From: Ruminococcaceae bacterium UBA4306
GTDB lineage: Bacteria; Bacillota; Clostridia; Oscillospirales; Acutalibacteraceae
Assembly (NCBI GenBank): GCA_002394725.1
Contig: DGUQ01000184.1
Coordinates: forward strand, 1 to 8,943
DNA length: 8,943 bases
Reading direction: 5' to 3'
Both the position numbers and the translations under genes were made by a program. The number at the start of each line of letters is the position of its first letter. Position 1 is the stretch's first letter. Below the pieces are notes generated by a model. It worked only from the letters and a program-made list of their open reading frames with translations. It searched no databases and was not told the origin of the DNA. This document shows, piece by piece, positions 1 through 6,506 of this stretch.

Positions 1-101
1 GATAAGCCGAAAATTGCCGAAATAATGCCATTTTCAGCAGGTTCGGATTATTCCTGTCACCCTAAGGATAATGAAAAATGATCATTTATGAAATTAGTGT
101 A
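1..101. other. left-edge intergenic, no gene seen
   Basis: I see no credible coding region here. The stretch has small inverted repeats, including a GAAAAT/ATTTTC pair near 10-35 and a perfect 12-bp palindrome AAATGATCATTT at 76-87, just upstream of the tRNA promoter. It may be the tail of an upstream intergenic region. No function can be assigned. Confidence 0.5.
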
Positions 102-130
102 TTGACATTTGCAAAGAATAATGCTATAAT
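102..130 (+). promoter_or_regulatory. sigma-A promoter of tRNA-Leu
   Basis: A perfect -35 TTGACA (102-107) and a perfect -10 TATAAT (125-130) are separated by 17 bp. Transcription should start near 136-138, about 9 bases before the mature tRNA 5' end. Such consensus promoters are typical of stable RNA genes in Firmicutes. Confidence 0.92.
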
Positions 131-145
131 TCGACTGTTCGATAT

Positions 146-229
146 GCGAGTGTGCTGGAATAGGCAGACAGGCACGTTTGAGGGGCGTGTGTCTTTGACG
201 TACGGGTTCAAGTCCCGTCACTCGCACCA
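146..229 (+). tRNA. tRNA-Leu (anticodon GAG)
   Basis: This is a class II tRNA of 84 nt with encoded CCA. The 7-bp acceptor stem pairs GCGAGTG (146-152) with CACTCGC (219-225), followed by discriminator A226 and CCA 227-229. The anticodon stem CACGT/GCGTG (173-177/185-189) closes a 7-base loop with U33-equivalent T179 and anticodon GAG at 180-182, which reads leucine CUC/CUU codons. A variable arm TGTC/GACG with a TTT loop (about 190-200) is the long extra arm expected for Leu. The T arm is ACGGG TTCAAGT CCCGT (202-218). It is a single-gene transcription unit with its own promoter and terminator. Fragments of its 3' end recur downstream. Confidence 0.96.
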
Positions 230-230
230 C

Positions 231-267
231 AAAAATTGCACAGCACATTTTGTGCTGTGCAATTTTT
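231..267 (+). terminator. intrinsic terminator of tRNA-Leu
   Basis: A perfect 17-bp stem (231-247 with 251-267) has a TTT loop at 248-250. The 3' arm ends in TTTTT and is followed by GCTTTTG. The A-run/T-run symmetry could make it work in both directions. It starts two bases after the tRNA CCA end. Confidence 0.93.
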
Positions 268-279
268 GCTTTTGTTCCT

Positions 280-296
280 GAGTGACGGGACTTGAA
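280..296 (-). repeat. inverted 17-nt copy of tRNA-Leu 3' part
   Basis: GAGTGACGGGACTTGAA is the exact reverse complement of tRNA positions 207-223 (T loop through acceptor stem). The same 17 bases recur at 556-572 in the same orientation, so the two copies are direct repeats of each other about 276 bp apart. Confidence 0.85.
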
Positions 297-500
297 AGGG
301 CGTGAAGAAAACAGTCCTTTTATTCGTTCATCCATACGTTTTTCATTTAATCATATGGGATCCCCGAAAAGCCTGCTTTTTGGGGAAAGGAGGAGAGGCG
401 ACACGAGGTCAAGTCACGATTAGTGACTACCGAGTACAGCCATCGACGACGCAGCAGCGTACAGTTGACGAAAGCAGCCATATCCTCCATTGCCTGCGTA

Positions 501-513
501 GTCACTCGCACCA
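501..513 (+). repeat. direct 13-nt copy of tRNA-Leu 3' end
   Basis: GTCACTCGCACCA matches the last 13 bases of the tRNA gene (217-229), including CCA. No tRNA body could be folded upstream of it, so it is a fragment and not a second tRNA. At 13 nt it could be chance, but two longer fragments of the same tRNA end lie nearby. Confidence 0.6.
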
Positions 514-554
514 AACAACGTCCATACGGACGTTCCCAGATTTGCTTGTAGAAT

Positions 555-577
555 CGAGTGACGGGACTTGAACCCGT
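555..577 (-). repeat. inverted 23-nt copy of tRNA-Leu 3' part
   Basis: Positions 555-577 are the exact reverse complement (23 of 23) of tRNA positions 202-224, covering the whole T arm and most of the 3' acceptor strand. It lies 26 bases upstream of the lgt start. A perfect match of this length to a tRNA T arm is typical of tRNA-targeted integration remnants, but no integrase is present in the window. Confidence 0.88.
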
Positions 578-602
578 TAACCATCATATATGAGGTATAT
601 CC

Positions 603-1460
603 ATGTTTCATGTATCTTTTCCCGGGTTGGGTATCAATGACCTGCCCATCAATCGCGTCGCCTTTTCGATAGGCTCGTTCAATGTATACTGGTACGGCAT
701 TCTGATCGCGACAGGTCTGCTGTTGGCGGTGACCTATGCTTATTGCAACGCCCGTCGTTATGACGTTGACCGCAATAAGCTGATCGACTGTGTGATCGTC
801 GGTATCATCACCTCCATCATCGGCGCGCGCGCCTACTACGTCATCTTCAAATGGGATTATTTCTCCGCTCATCCGGGCGAGATCCTCGATATCCGTGACG
901 GCGGCATCGCGATCTACGGCGCGATCATCGGCGCTCTGGTCGGCGGTCTGATCATGGCGAAGATCCGCAAGATGAAGTTTTTGCCGATTTTGGATATCAC
1001 GATGACCAGCTTCTTGATCGGTCAGGCGATCGGCAGATGGGGCAATTTCTTTAATCAGGAAGCCTTCGGTACACCGACAGACAATGTGTTTCGCATGGTT
1101 AGTGAAAACACCGGCGGAGTCGGGGTACATCCCTGCTTCTTATATGAATCGGTTTGGTGCGCGCTGGGATTTTTGTTCCTGTTCCTCTTCAACCGCAAAT
1201 TCCAGAAATATCACGGACAGGTGTTCTACCTGTATTTGGTATGGTACGGCTTGGAGCGCACCGTAGTAGAGGGCTTGCGCACCGACAGTCTGTATCTGCC
1301 GTTTCAAGTGTTCGGCTACGATATCCGCGTATCGCAAGCGTTGTCCGCGGTGCTGGTGATCGTCGGTATTATCCTTTTGATCGTCAACCGCAAAAAGAAC
1401 GACGGCATGAGGGGGAGAATCTTCCCCAAGCAACGTAGAAAATCCAAGAAGAGAGGTTAA
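603..1460 (+). CDS. lgt: prolipoprotein diacylglyceryl transferase
   Basis: Lgt moves the diacylglyceryl group of phosphatidylglycerol onto the lipobox cysteine of prolipoproteins in the cytoplasmic membrane, the first step of lipoprotein maturation. The 285-residue length is normal and the protein is strongly hydrophobic with several membrane segments. Family motifs are visible in order: YWYG (29-32), GGIAIYG (100-106), the Lgt signature GRWGNFFNQEAFG (144-156, with R145, N148, E153), HPCFLYES (176-183), and R219-x3-E223-x2-R226 in ERTVVEGLRTDSL. The E. coli essential His103 is a Tyr (Y105) here, a replacement I believe also occurs in other Gram-positive Lgt proteins. The C-terminus is very basic (KQRRKSKKRG). 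The start is set by TGAGG at 591-595, 7 bases before ATG. It is followed after 4 bp by folD, so the two are probably co-transcribed. No promoter was recognised upstream. Confidence 0.96.
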   Translation: MFHVSFPGLGINDLPINRVAFSIGSFNVYWYGILIATGLLLAVTYAYCNARRYDVDRNKLIDCVIVGIITSIIGARAYYVIFKWDYFSAHPGEILDIRDGGIAIYGAIIGALVGGLIMAKIRKMKFLPILDITMTSFLIGQAIGRWGNFFNQEAFGTPTDNVFRMVSENTGGVGVHPCFLYESVWCALGFLFLFLFNRKFQKYHGQVFYLYLVWYGLERTVVEGLRTDSLYLPFQVFGYDIRVSQALSAVLVIVGIILLIVNRKKNDGMRGRIFPKQRRKSKKRG

Positions 1461-1464
1461 TCAT

Positions 1465-2313
1465 ATGGCACAGTTGATCGATGGTAAATTAGTATCACAG
1501 AGTGTAAAAGACAGAATCAAAGAAGAAGTCGCGGCTTTGAAGAAGCAGGGGAAGGAGATCACCCTCGCGGTGATCATCGTCGGCGACGATCCCGCGTCAC
1601 GCGTTTATGTCAACAATAAGAAGAAGGCGTGTGAGTATGTCGGCTTCCGCTCGCTCGAATATGCCCTGCCTGCCGAAACGACACAGGAAGAGCTGATCGC
1701 GTTGATCGAGGAGCTGAACGACCGCGACGACGTCAACGGTATCCTCTGTCAGCTCCCCGTACCGAAGCACATCGACGATAAAGCGGTCATCGCCGCCATC
1801 TCTGTTGAAAAGGACGTTGACGCTTTTTCATCTTATAATGTCGGAAAGATCATGATCGGCGACTACGATTTTCTGCCCTGCACTCCCGCGGGCGTGATGA
1901 AAATGCTGCATTACTATGATATCGCGGTCGAGAGCAAGAACTGCGTCGTGATCGGCAGAAGCAATATTGTCGGCAAGCCCATGTCCATGCTCCTGCTGCA
2001 TGAGAACGGCACCGTGACCATGACTCACAGCCGCACCAAGGATCTCGCGTCCTTCACCAAGGAAGCCGATATCCTTGTAGCCGCGGTCGGCAGAGCGAAG
2101 TTCGTCACCGCCGATATGGTGAAGGACGGCGCTGTTGTCATCGACGTCGGTATGAACCGCGACGAGAACGGCAAGCTCTGCGGTGATGTTGATTTTGATT
2201 CTGTAAAAGAAAAATGCTCCTACATCACTCCCGTCCCCGGCGGCGTAGGCCCCATGACGATCGCCATGCTGATGCAGAACACCTTAAAGGCGTATCATAT
2301 CCGGAATAAATAA
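1465..2313 (+). CDS. folD: bifunctional methylene-THF dehydrogenase/cyclohydrolase
   Basis: FolD is cytosolic. It oxidises 5,10-methylene-tetrahydrofolate with NADP and hydrolyses the methenyl product to 10-formyl-THF for purine and formyl-Met synthesis. The 282-residue length is standard. Visible motifs are DPASRVYVNNKKKAC (42-56, catalytic Lys K52, Tyr48), GILCQLPVP (92-100, Gln96), KDVDAFS (116-122, Asp119), PCTPAGVMKML (138-148), the Rossmann segment VVIGRSNIVGKPMSMLLL (161-178) and the C-terminal TPVPGGVGPMTIAMLMQNTL (255-274). The Arg/Ser/His pattern GRSNIVGKP...HSRT fits NADP use. The start ATG has GAGAGG at 1451-1456 inside the end of lgt. The gap to lgt is 4 bp, suggesting one transcript. 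Confidence 0.97.
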   Translation: MAQLIDGKLVSQSVKDRIKEEVAALKKQGKEITLAVIIVGDDPASRVYVNNKKKACEYVGFRSLEYALPAETTQEELIALIEELNDRDDVNGILCQLPVPKHIDDKAVIAAISVEKDVDAFSSYNVGKIMIGDYDFLPCTPAGVMKMLHYYDIAVESKNCVVIGRSNIVGKPMSMLLLHENGTVTMTHSRTKDLASFTKEADILVAAVGRAKFVTADMVKDGAVVIDVGMNRDENGKLCGDVDFDSVKEKCSYITPVPGGVGPMTIAMLMQNTLKAYHIRNK

Positions 2314-2346
2314 GGCTCTCTTTGATAAAGGGAGGCTGAAACTTTT
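2314..2346 (+). terminator. weak terminator-like hairpin after folD
   Basis: CTCTCTTT (2316-2323) can pair with AAAGGGAG (2327-2334) around a GAT loop, with one T-G pair. A T-rich run (CTTTTTCTT) starts only about 7 bases downstream, so termination would be inefficient. It may be a decayed copy of the R1-type CCTCCC/GGGAGG repeat seen at 6249 and 7456. Confidence 0.45.
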
Positions 2347-2348
2347 TC

Positions 2349-2377
2349 TTGACAAGGTAAACCCTTTATGATATAGT
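2349..2377 (+). promoter_or_regulatory. sigma-A promoter of rplU operon
   Basis: TTGACA (2349-2354), a 17-bp spacer and TATAGT (2372-2377), with an extended -10 TG at 2369-2370. The start site is predicted near 2384, just before the folded L21 leader. Confidence 0.88.
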
Positions 2378-2383
2378 ATATAA

Positions 2384-2470
2384 GCCGCATACTGTGGGTT
2401 TATTAAGTGCGCGTAAATTGCTTATTGCATGAGCAACACCGTTGCCGCCCATGAGTAGCGAGTCTAAGTA
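2384..2470 (+). ncRNA. L21-type ribosomal protein leader
   Basis: The untranslated leader between the promoter and rplU folds into a long imperfect stem: CGC-x-TACT-x-TGGG (2386-2398) with CCCA-xx-AGTAGCG (2448-2460). It encloses a small hairpin TTGCT/AGCAA (2418-2422/2432-2436). Position and form match the Rfam L21_leader class (cis-acting, in front of rplU-rpmA in Firmicutes), which is thought to give feedback control by a ribosomal protein. Assignment is by position and fold, not by a covariance search. Confidence 0.72.
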
Positions 2471-2484
2471 AAAGGAATGATAAA

Positions 2485-2793
2485 ATGTTCGCAGTAATCG
2501 AGACCGGCGGTAAGCAGTACAAGGTCAGCGAGGGCGACGTCATCTACATCGAGAAGCTCGACGCGGAAAACGGCGCTACCGTAGAATTTGACGTTGTCGC
2601 TGTATCTACCGGCGACGGTATCAAGGCCGGCACACCTTATGTTGACGGCGCAAAGGTTTCCGCTGAGGTCATCAAGACCGATAAGGCGAAGAAGATCTAT
2701 GTATCCACCTACAAGCCCAAGAAGGGTGAGAAGCGTAAGAAGGGTCACCGTCAGCCTTACACTAAGGTTGAGATCAAGGCGATCAACGCCTGA
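2485..2793 (+). CDS. rplU: 50S ribosomal protein L21
   Basis: L21 binds 23S rRNA in the large subunit. The 102-residue length is normal. It starts with the typical [14 protein letters not shown] (1-14) and ends with the basic L21 signature [21 protein letters not shown] (77-97), including the invariant GHRQ. The SD AAAGGA at 2471-2476 lies 8 bases before ATG. Its stop codon TGA overlaps the ATG of prp by one base, so the two are translationally coupled. It is first in the rplU-prp-rpmA operon and lies downstream of a strong promoter and a folded leader. Confidence 0.98.
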   Translation: MFAVIETGGKQYKVSEGDVIYIEKLDAENGATVEFDVVAVSTGDGIKAGTPYVDGAKVSAEVIKTDKAKKIYVSTYKPKKGEKRKKGHRQPYTKVEIKAINA

Positions 2794-3110
2794 TGATCAA
2801 AGTCGAGTTTTTCGGCACTGAGCCTATCCGAGGCTTTCATATCCAAGGACATTCGGAAATGAATCCCGAGGGTCCCGAGGTTTTATGCGCCGCTGTATCA
2901 AGCGCCGCATATATGACAGCCAACGCTGTTACCGAGGTGATCGGTTTGAAGCCTATTCTTTTGAATAAGGATGGCAATATGTACCTGAAAGTTAAGACTG
3001 AACAAGAAGCCGAGCAATGCCGTGTGATTTTTGACGGATTAAGGCTTCATCTTCGCGAGATCGCGAAGGACTATCCAAAGTATTTGAAAGTTAGAAATTC
3101 GGAGGTGTAA
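2793..3110 (+). CDS. prp: Prp, ribosomal-processing cysteine protease
   Basis: Prp (YsxB family) cuts the N-terminal extension from precursor L27, which is needed for functional ribosomes in Firmicutes. The 105-residue length is normal. The active-site signature is [19 protein letters not shown] (19-37) with catalytic His20 and Cys32, spaced 12 apart as in staphylococcal Prp (H22, C34). The start codon overlaps the rplU stop by one base. The gene sits between rplU and rpmA, its substrate gene, the standard Firmicute order. The rpmA SD (GGAGG, 3101-3105) lies inside its last codons, coupling enzyme and substrate synthesis. Confidence 0.95.
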   Translation: MIKVEFFGTEPIRGFHIQGHSEMNPEGPEVLCAAVSSAAYMTANAVTEVIGLKPILLNKDGNMYLKVKTEQEAEQCRVIFDGLRLHLREIAKDYPKYLKVRNSEV

Positions 3111-3114
3111 GGTA

Positions 3115-3399
3115 ATGCTTAAAATAAATCTGCAGTTGTTCGCTCATAAAAAAGGTATGGGTTCAACAAAGAACGGTCGTGACAGCGAGTCAAAGCGCCT
3201 CGGCGTGAAGCGTGCTGACGGTCAGTTCGTATTAGCCGGCAATATCCTCGTCAAGCAGAGAGGTACACACATCCACCCCGGTAACAATGTTGGCCGCGGT
3301 TCCGATGATTCCCTCTTCGCTAAGGTTGACGGCGTTGTACGCTTTGAGCGTATGGGCAAAGACAGAAAGCGCGCCAGCGTTTATCCTGTCGAGCAGTAA
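3115..3399 (+). CDS. rpmA: 50S ribosomal protein L27 (precursor)
   Basis: L27 lies at the peptidyl-transferase centre, where its N-terminal tail touches the tRNA ends. The 94-residue protein begins [14 protein letters not shown]: a nine-residue extension with the LQxFA-type cleavage site used by Prp, leaving mature [22 protein letters not shown]. The glycine-rich segment [21 protein letters not shown] (53-73) is typical. The SD GGAGG at 3101-3105 is 9 bases before ATG. It is the last gene of the operon, followed 9 bases on by a strong terminator. Confidence 0.98.
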   Translation: MLKINLQLFAHKKGMGSTKNGRDSESKRLGVKRADGQFVLAGNILVKQRGTHIHPGNNVGRGSDDSLFAKVDGVVRFERMGKDRKRASVYPVEQ

Positions 3400-3408
3400 T
3401 GACTTTTG

Positions 3409-3434
3409 GGGCGGTTCAAATACCGCCCTTTATT
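3409..3434 (+). terminator. intrinsic terminator of rplU-prp-rpmA
   Basis: A perfect 7-bp stem GGGCGGT (3409-3415)/ACCGCCC (3422-3428) with loop TCAAAT is followed by TTTATTATTT. It closes the L21/L27 operon. The T tail runs directly into the inverted-repeat element that starts at 3437. Confidence 0.92.
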
Positions 3435-3436
3435 AT

Positions 3437-3542
3437 TTAGTGAACAGTGATCAGTGGTCAGTGATTAGAAATATTCATAAAAAACGGGTGTGGGCAGAGC
3501 CCACCGACAACTGTTCACTGTTCACTGATAACTGTTCACTAA
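3437..3542. repeat. 106-bp element with terminal inverted repeats
   Basis: The first 20 bases (3437-3456, TTAGTGAACAGTGATCAGTG) match the reverse complement of the last 20 (3523-3542) with one mismatch. Both ends consist of degenerate 7-9 base units of the kind AGTGAACAGT / AGTGGTCAGT, so the arms are internally repetitive. The middle has a small hairpin TGGGC AGA GCCCA (3491-3503). No protein is encoded. It resembles a MITE or palindromic intergenic repeat. It fills nearly all the space between the rpmA terminator and obg, and its right end is 3 bases from the obg SD, so it would form the 5' leader of obg if transcription reads through. Confidence 0.8.
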
Positions 3543-3547
3543 TCTGA

Positions 3548-4822
<1,275 letters not shown>

Positions 4823-4827
4823 TGAAG

Positions 4828-5211
4828 ATGGATGACAGAACAATCAATTCCGTTCCGACGCTGAATCTCGCCTTCATCGGCGACGGCGTCTACGATCTTC
4901 TGGTGCGCGAATATCTGGTAACCCACAGCTCCGCCCATGTCGGCGAGCTGAACAAGATGAAGATCGATCTGGTCAACTGCAAAAGTCAGGCGGCTTTTAT
5001 GAAGCGGATCATGGATCGTCTGAGTGAGGAAGAGGTCGAGGTCTATAAACGCGGCAGAAACGCCAAGGTCAACTCCGCGTCCAAGCATTCGACGCTCTCC
5101 GACTACCACGCCGCCACCGGTATGGAGGCGTTATTCGGCTGGCTGTACCTCAAAGGCAGACAGGAACGCATAAATGAACTTTTCACGCTGATAATAAAGA
5201 ATATCCATTAA
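4828..5211 (+). CDS. mrnC: Mini-ribonuclease III
   Basis: Mini-III is an RNase III catalytic domain without the dsRNA-binding domain. It trims 23S rRNA precursor ends in Firmicutes. With this start it has 127 residues. The RNase III signature is FIGDGVYDLLVREYL (16-30, catalytic Asp19). Next come the conserved RGRNAK (76-81) and ATGMEALFGWLYL (96-108, catalytic Glu100). Three starts are possible: GTG 4819 (4-base overlap with obg), ATG 4822 (TGATG, one-base overlap) and ATG 4828. I prefer 4828 because GAG at 4817-4819 is then 8 bases upstream, whereas it is too close for 4822. It is translationally coupled to obg, a sensible pairing since both act on the large subunit. Repeats follow directly after the stop. 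Confidence 0.93.
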   Translation: MDDRTINSVPTLNLAFIGDGVYDLLVREYLVTHSSAHVGELNKMKIDLVNCKSQAAFMKRIMDRLSEEEVEVYKRGRNAKVNSASKHSTLSDYHAATGMEALFGWLYLKGRQERINELFTLIIKNIH

Positions 5212-5342
5212 TGTAGGGAAGGGGCTTGAGGAGTTGTCCAAATCTGTGATTTGGCTAACAACTCCCATGCAACAGCGCTCCAAGAACGAAGTGATTGGCT
5301 AAGCGCCACTGCGCTCCTCCCGTGGCACTTTCAGTGCCCCGA
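5212..5342. repeat. R2 repeat, copy A, split by R3
   Basis: The left part 5212-5228 (TGTAGGGAAGGGGCTTG) and right part from 5314 (CTCCTCCCGTGG) together match the uninterrupted R2 copy at 7523-7551 with 28 of 29 bases, once the 85 bases 5229-5313 are removed. The right part then forms its own hairpin GGCACT TTC AGTGCC (5324-5338), which occupies the place of the GGAC/GTCC hairpin in copy B. The outer terminal pairing TGTAGGG/CCCTACA has decayed here (CCCCGATTA). It starts one base after the mrnC stop codon. Confidence 0.82.
5229..5313. repeat. R3 structured repeat, copy A (85 bp)
   Basis: Two hairpins in tandem. Hairpin 1 has lower stem GGAGTTGT/ACAACTCC (5230-5237/5257-5264) and upper stem CCAAAT/ATTTGG, with a CTA bulge on the 3' side. 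Hairpin 2 has lower stem GCGCT/AGCGC and upper stem CCAA/TTGG, with the same CTA bulge. The first 46 bases (from T5227) are identical to 7834-7879. It sits exactly inside repeat R2. It has no coding capacity. Confidence 0.82.
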
Positions 5343-5363
5343 TTATATATAAGGCGTGATACC

Positions 5364-6236
5364 ATGAACTTAACCGACAGAGCAAAGCACCTATGCCGGC
5401 ACTATGCTGCGGATTATCTTTTGATGACCCTCGGCGCCGCCGTCTACGCTCTGTCGGTCTCTTTTTTTACCGCGCCCAATAAGATCGCGCCCGGCGGTAT
5501 CACGGGTCTTGCGACAATGCTGAACCATTTGATCACCATACCGATCGGCACGACCGCGCTGCTGCTCAATATACCGCTTCTGATTTGGGGCGCTGTCGAG
5601 AGCGGCAGACGCTTCATCATTCGCACGATCGTCGCCACGGCTCTCGTATCGGTGCTGATCGACATGTTTGCGCTGTTCAATATCGCCTATCACGGTGATA
5701 AGATCATCGCCGCGATCTTCGGCGGCATCTTATCCGGCGCCGGACTCGGATTGATCTTTCTGCGCGGCGGCAGTACGGGCGGCACCGATATCATCGCGCG
5801 CAATTTGAACCGTCGTTTCCCGTATCTCAGCATCGGCAGTATCGTGCTGTTGTCTGACGCGGTCGTTGTGGCGCTGTCGGCGATCGTCTACGGCAGTCTG
5901 GAGAACGCCCTTTATGCCGTGATCGCGATCTTCACCTCGTCCAAGCTGATCGACGCGGTCGTGTTCGGCTTGTCGCGCGATAACGGTAAGCTGATGATCA
6001 TCATCACTGCCTTGCCCGACGATGTGACCGCCGAGCTCACCGGCAGGGTGAATCGAGGAGTAACCGTCCTCTCCGCGCAGGGAGGCTACAGTCATCTGCC
6101 CAAGGGCGTGATCCTCTGCGCTGTCCGTCCGCATGACGCCTATCGCGTCAACACCGCCGTCATCACAGCCGATCCCACCGCCTTCATCATCACCACCACT
6201 GCCACCGCGATATCCGGATTAGGGTTTTCAACATGA
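5364..6236 (+). CDS. YitT-family membrane protein (DUF161-DUF2179)
   Basis: This is a 290-residue integral membrane protein of the YitT family. The substrate and role are not established; a transport-like function is often guessed. Membrane segments are visible at about 16-37, 64-80, 86-108, 114-133 and 157-177. Family motifs are PNKIAPGGITGLATML (38-53), GGILSGAGLGLIF (120-132) and RGGSTGGTDIIAR (134-146). The cytosolic C-terminal DUF2179 domain (about 208-290) has RGVTVLSAQGGY (231-242) and DPTAFI (270-275). ATG 5364 is chosen: the frame is open from 5295, but those 23 codons lie in repeat sequence and would put an odd, charged peptide before the normal start. AAGG at 5351-5354 is a weak SD. 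No clear promoter was seen. Confidence 0.9.
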   Translation: MNLTDRAKHLCRHYAADYLLMTLGAAVYALSVSFFTAPNKIAPGGITGLATMLNHLITIPIGTTALLLNIPLLIWGAVESGRRFIIRTIVATALVSVLIDMFALFNIAYHGDKIIAAIFGGILSGAGLGLIFLRGGSTGGTDIIARNLNRRFPYLSIGSIVLLSDAVVVALSAIVYGSLENALYAVIAIFTSSKLIDAVVFGLSRDNGKLMIIITALPDDVTAELTGRVNRGVTVLSAQGGYSHLPKGVILCAVRPHDAYRVNTAVITADPTAFIITTTATAISGLGFST

Positions 6237-6248
6237 ACCGTTGAAAAA

Positions 6249-6291
6249 AGCCTCCCTTTTCTAAGGGAGGTGTCCGAAGGACGGAGGGTTG
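6249..6291. repeat. R1 repeat, copy 1 (two-hairpin)
   Basis: AGCCTCCCTTTTCTAAGGGA is the start of a compact element. CCTCCCTT pairs with AAGGGAGG (6251-6258/6263-6270), then GTCC GAA GGAC (6272-6282) forms a second hairpin, and the end GGAGGG (6283-6288) could also pair with the first CCTCCC. A second copy with compensatory changes is at 7456-7501. Downstream of the YitT gene it may act as a weak terminator or 3' stabiliser, but it has no T tract directly after the stem. Confidence 0.8.
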
Positions 6292-6385
6292 CCATAGGTC
6301 ATTGCGAAAGCTTTCTTTTTTTGAAATCTTAATCGGTAGATGGAAACACATCCCAAGGTATACAGAAAAAGTGTCGTGTGCCCAC

Positions 6386-6414
6386 TTGACAATTCCCAAT
6401 TAATCTACTATAAT
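6386..6414 (+). promoter_or_regulatory. sigma-A promoter of rpsF-ssb-rpsR
   Basis: Perfect TTGACA (6386-6391), a 17-bp spacer and perfect TATAAT (6409-6414). The start is expected near 6421, exactly where the leader hairpin begins. Confidence 0.93.
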
Positions 6415-6420
6415 ACTCAT

Positions 6421-6492
6421 GTTATGCGTGCAACTATGCCCATAACCAAATAACCTTGTGCCGTATCGATCGGTACGGCGCCAATAGTCCAT
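6421..6492 (+). ncRNA. rpsF leader, possible S6:S18 binding RNA
   Basis: The leader folds into two hairpins. The first pairs GTTATG (6421-6426) with CATAAC (6441-6446), with an inner GCA/TGC. The second pairs GCCGTATC (6460-6467) with GGTACGGC (6472-6479), 8 bp with one T-G pair and loop GATC. A conserved S6:S18-binding leader with an important CCG trinucleotide is known in front of rpsF in many bacteria and allows feedback by the S6:S18 complex. A CCG is present here (6461-6463), but it lies in the stem in my fold, so the assignment is tentative. Confidence 0.5.
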
Positions 6493-6506
6493 AAGGAGGT
6501 GTAAAC

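Larger units (their letters stand above)
268..602. other. gene-free stretch with tRNA-derived fragments
   Basis: No open frame here looks like a real protein. The longest (302-571, GTG start) reads through tRNA-derived repeats and has no usable ribosome binding site. The stretch contains three exact fragments of the upstream tRNA 3' end (280-296 inverted, 501-513 direct, 555-577 inverted). It also has hairpins at 361-386 (11 bp with one G-T pair, loop of about 4), 412-428 (AGTCAC/GTGACT) and 517-534 (AACGTCC/GGACGTT). I find no convincing promoter for lgt in it. It could be a degraded integration region or a structured non-coding RNA; neither is proven. Confidence 0.6.

Noticed and set aside
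57..335. Minus-strand open frame across the tRNA
   Set aside because: It translates the antisense of tRNA-Leu and its terminator (VTGLEPVRQRH-type peptide), a well-known false gene.
361..386. Hairpin TCCCC...GGGGA as a terminator
   Set aside because: No T tract follows on either strand; on the + strand it is followed by AAGGAGGAG.
501..513. Second tRNA gene ending in GTCACTCGCACCA
   Set aside because: No matching acceptor 5' strand, anticodon arm or T arm could be found upstream, so it is only a fragment.
302..571. 89-codon open frame with GTG start (MKKTVLLFVHPYVF...)
   Set aside because: The purine run AAAGGG is only about one base before the start, the frame runs through tRNA-derived repeats and hairpins, and the composition is not protein-like beyond the first residues.
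420..1130. 236-codon minus-strand frame
   Set aside because: It is antisense to lgt, which has all family motifs and a proper SD; the minus frame also reads through the tRNA fragments.
3437..3542. CRISPR-like repetition of AGTGAACAGT/CAGTGGTCAGT units
   Set aside because: The units are short, degenerate and in opposite orientations at the two ends with no regular spacers; it is an inverted-repeat element.
5295..5363. Upstream extension of the YitT-family gene to 5295
   Set aside because: These 23 codons lie in R3/R2 repeat sequence; ATG 5364 gives the usual N-terminus and has an AAGG upstream.
6306..6322. GAAAGCTTTC followed by a T run as terminator
   Set aside because: The palindrome has no loop, leaving too few base pairs for a stable hairpin.
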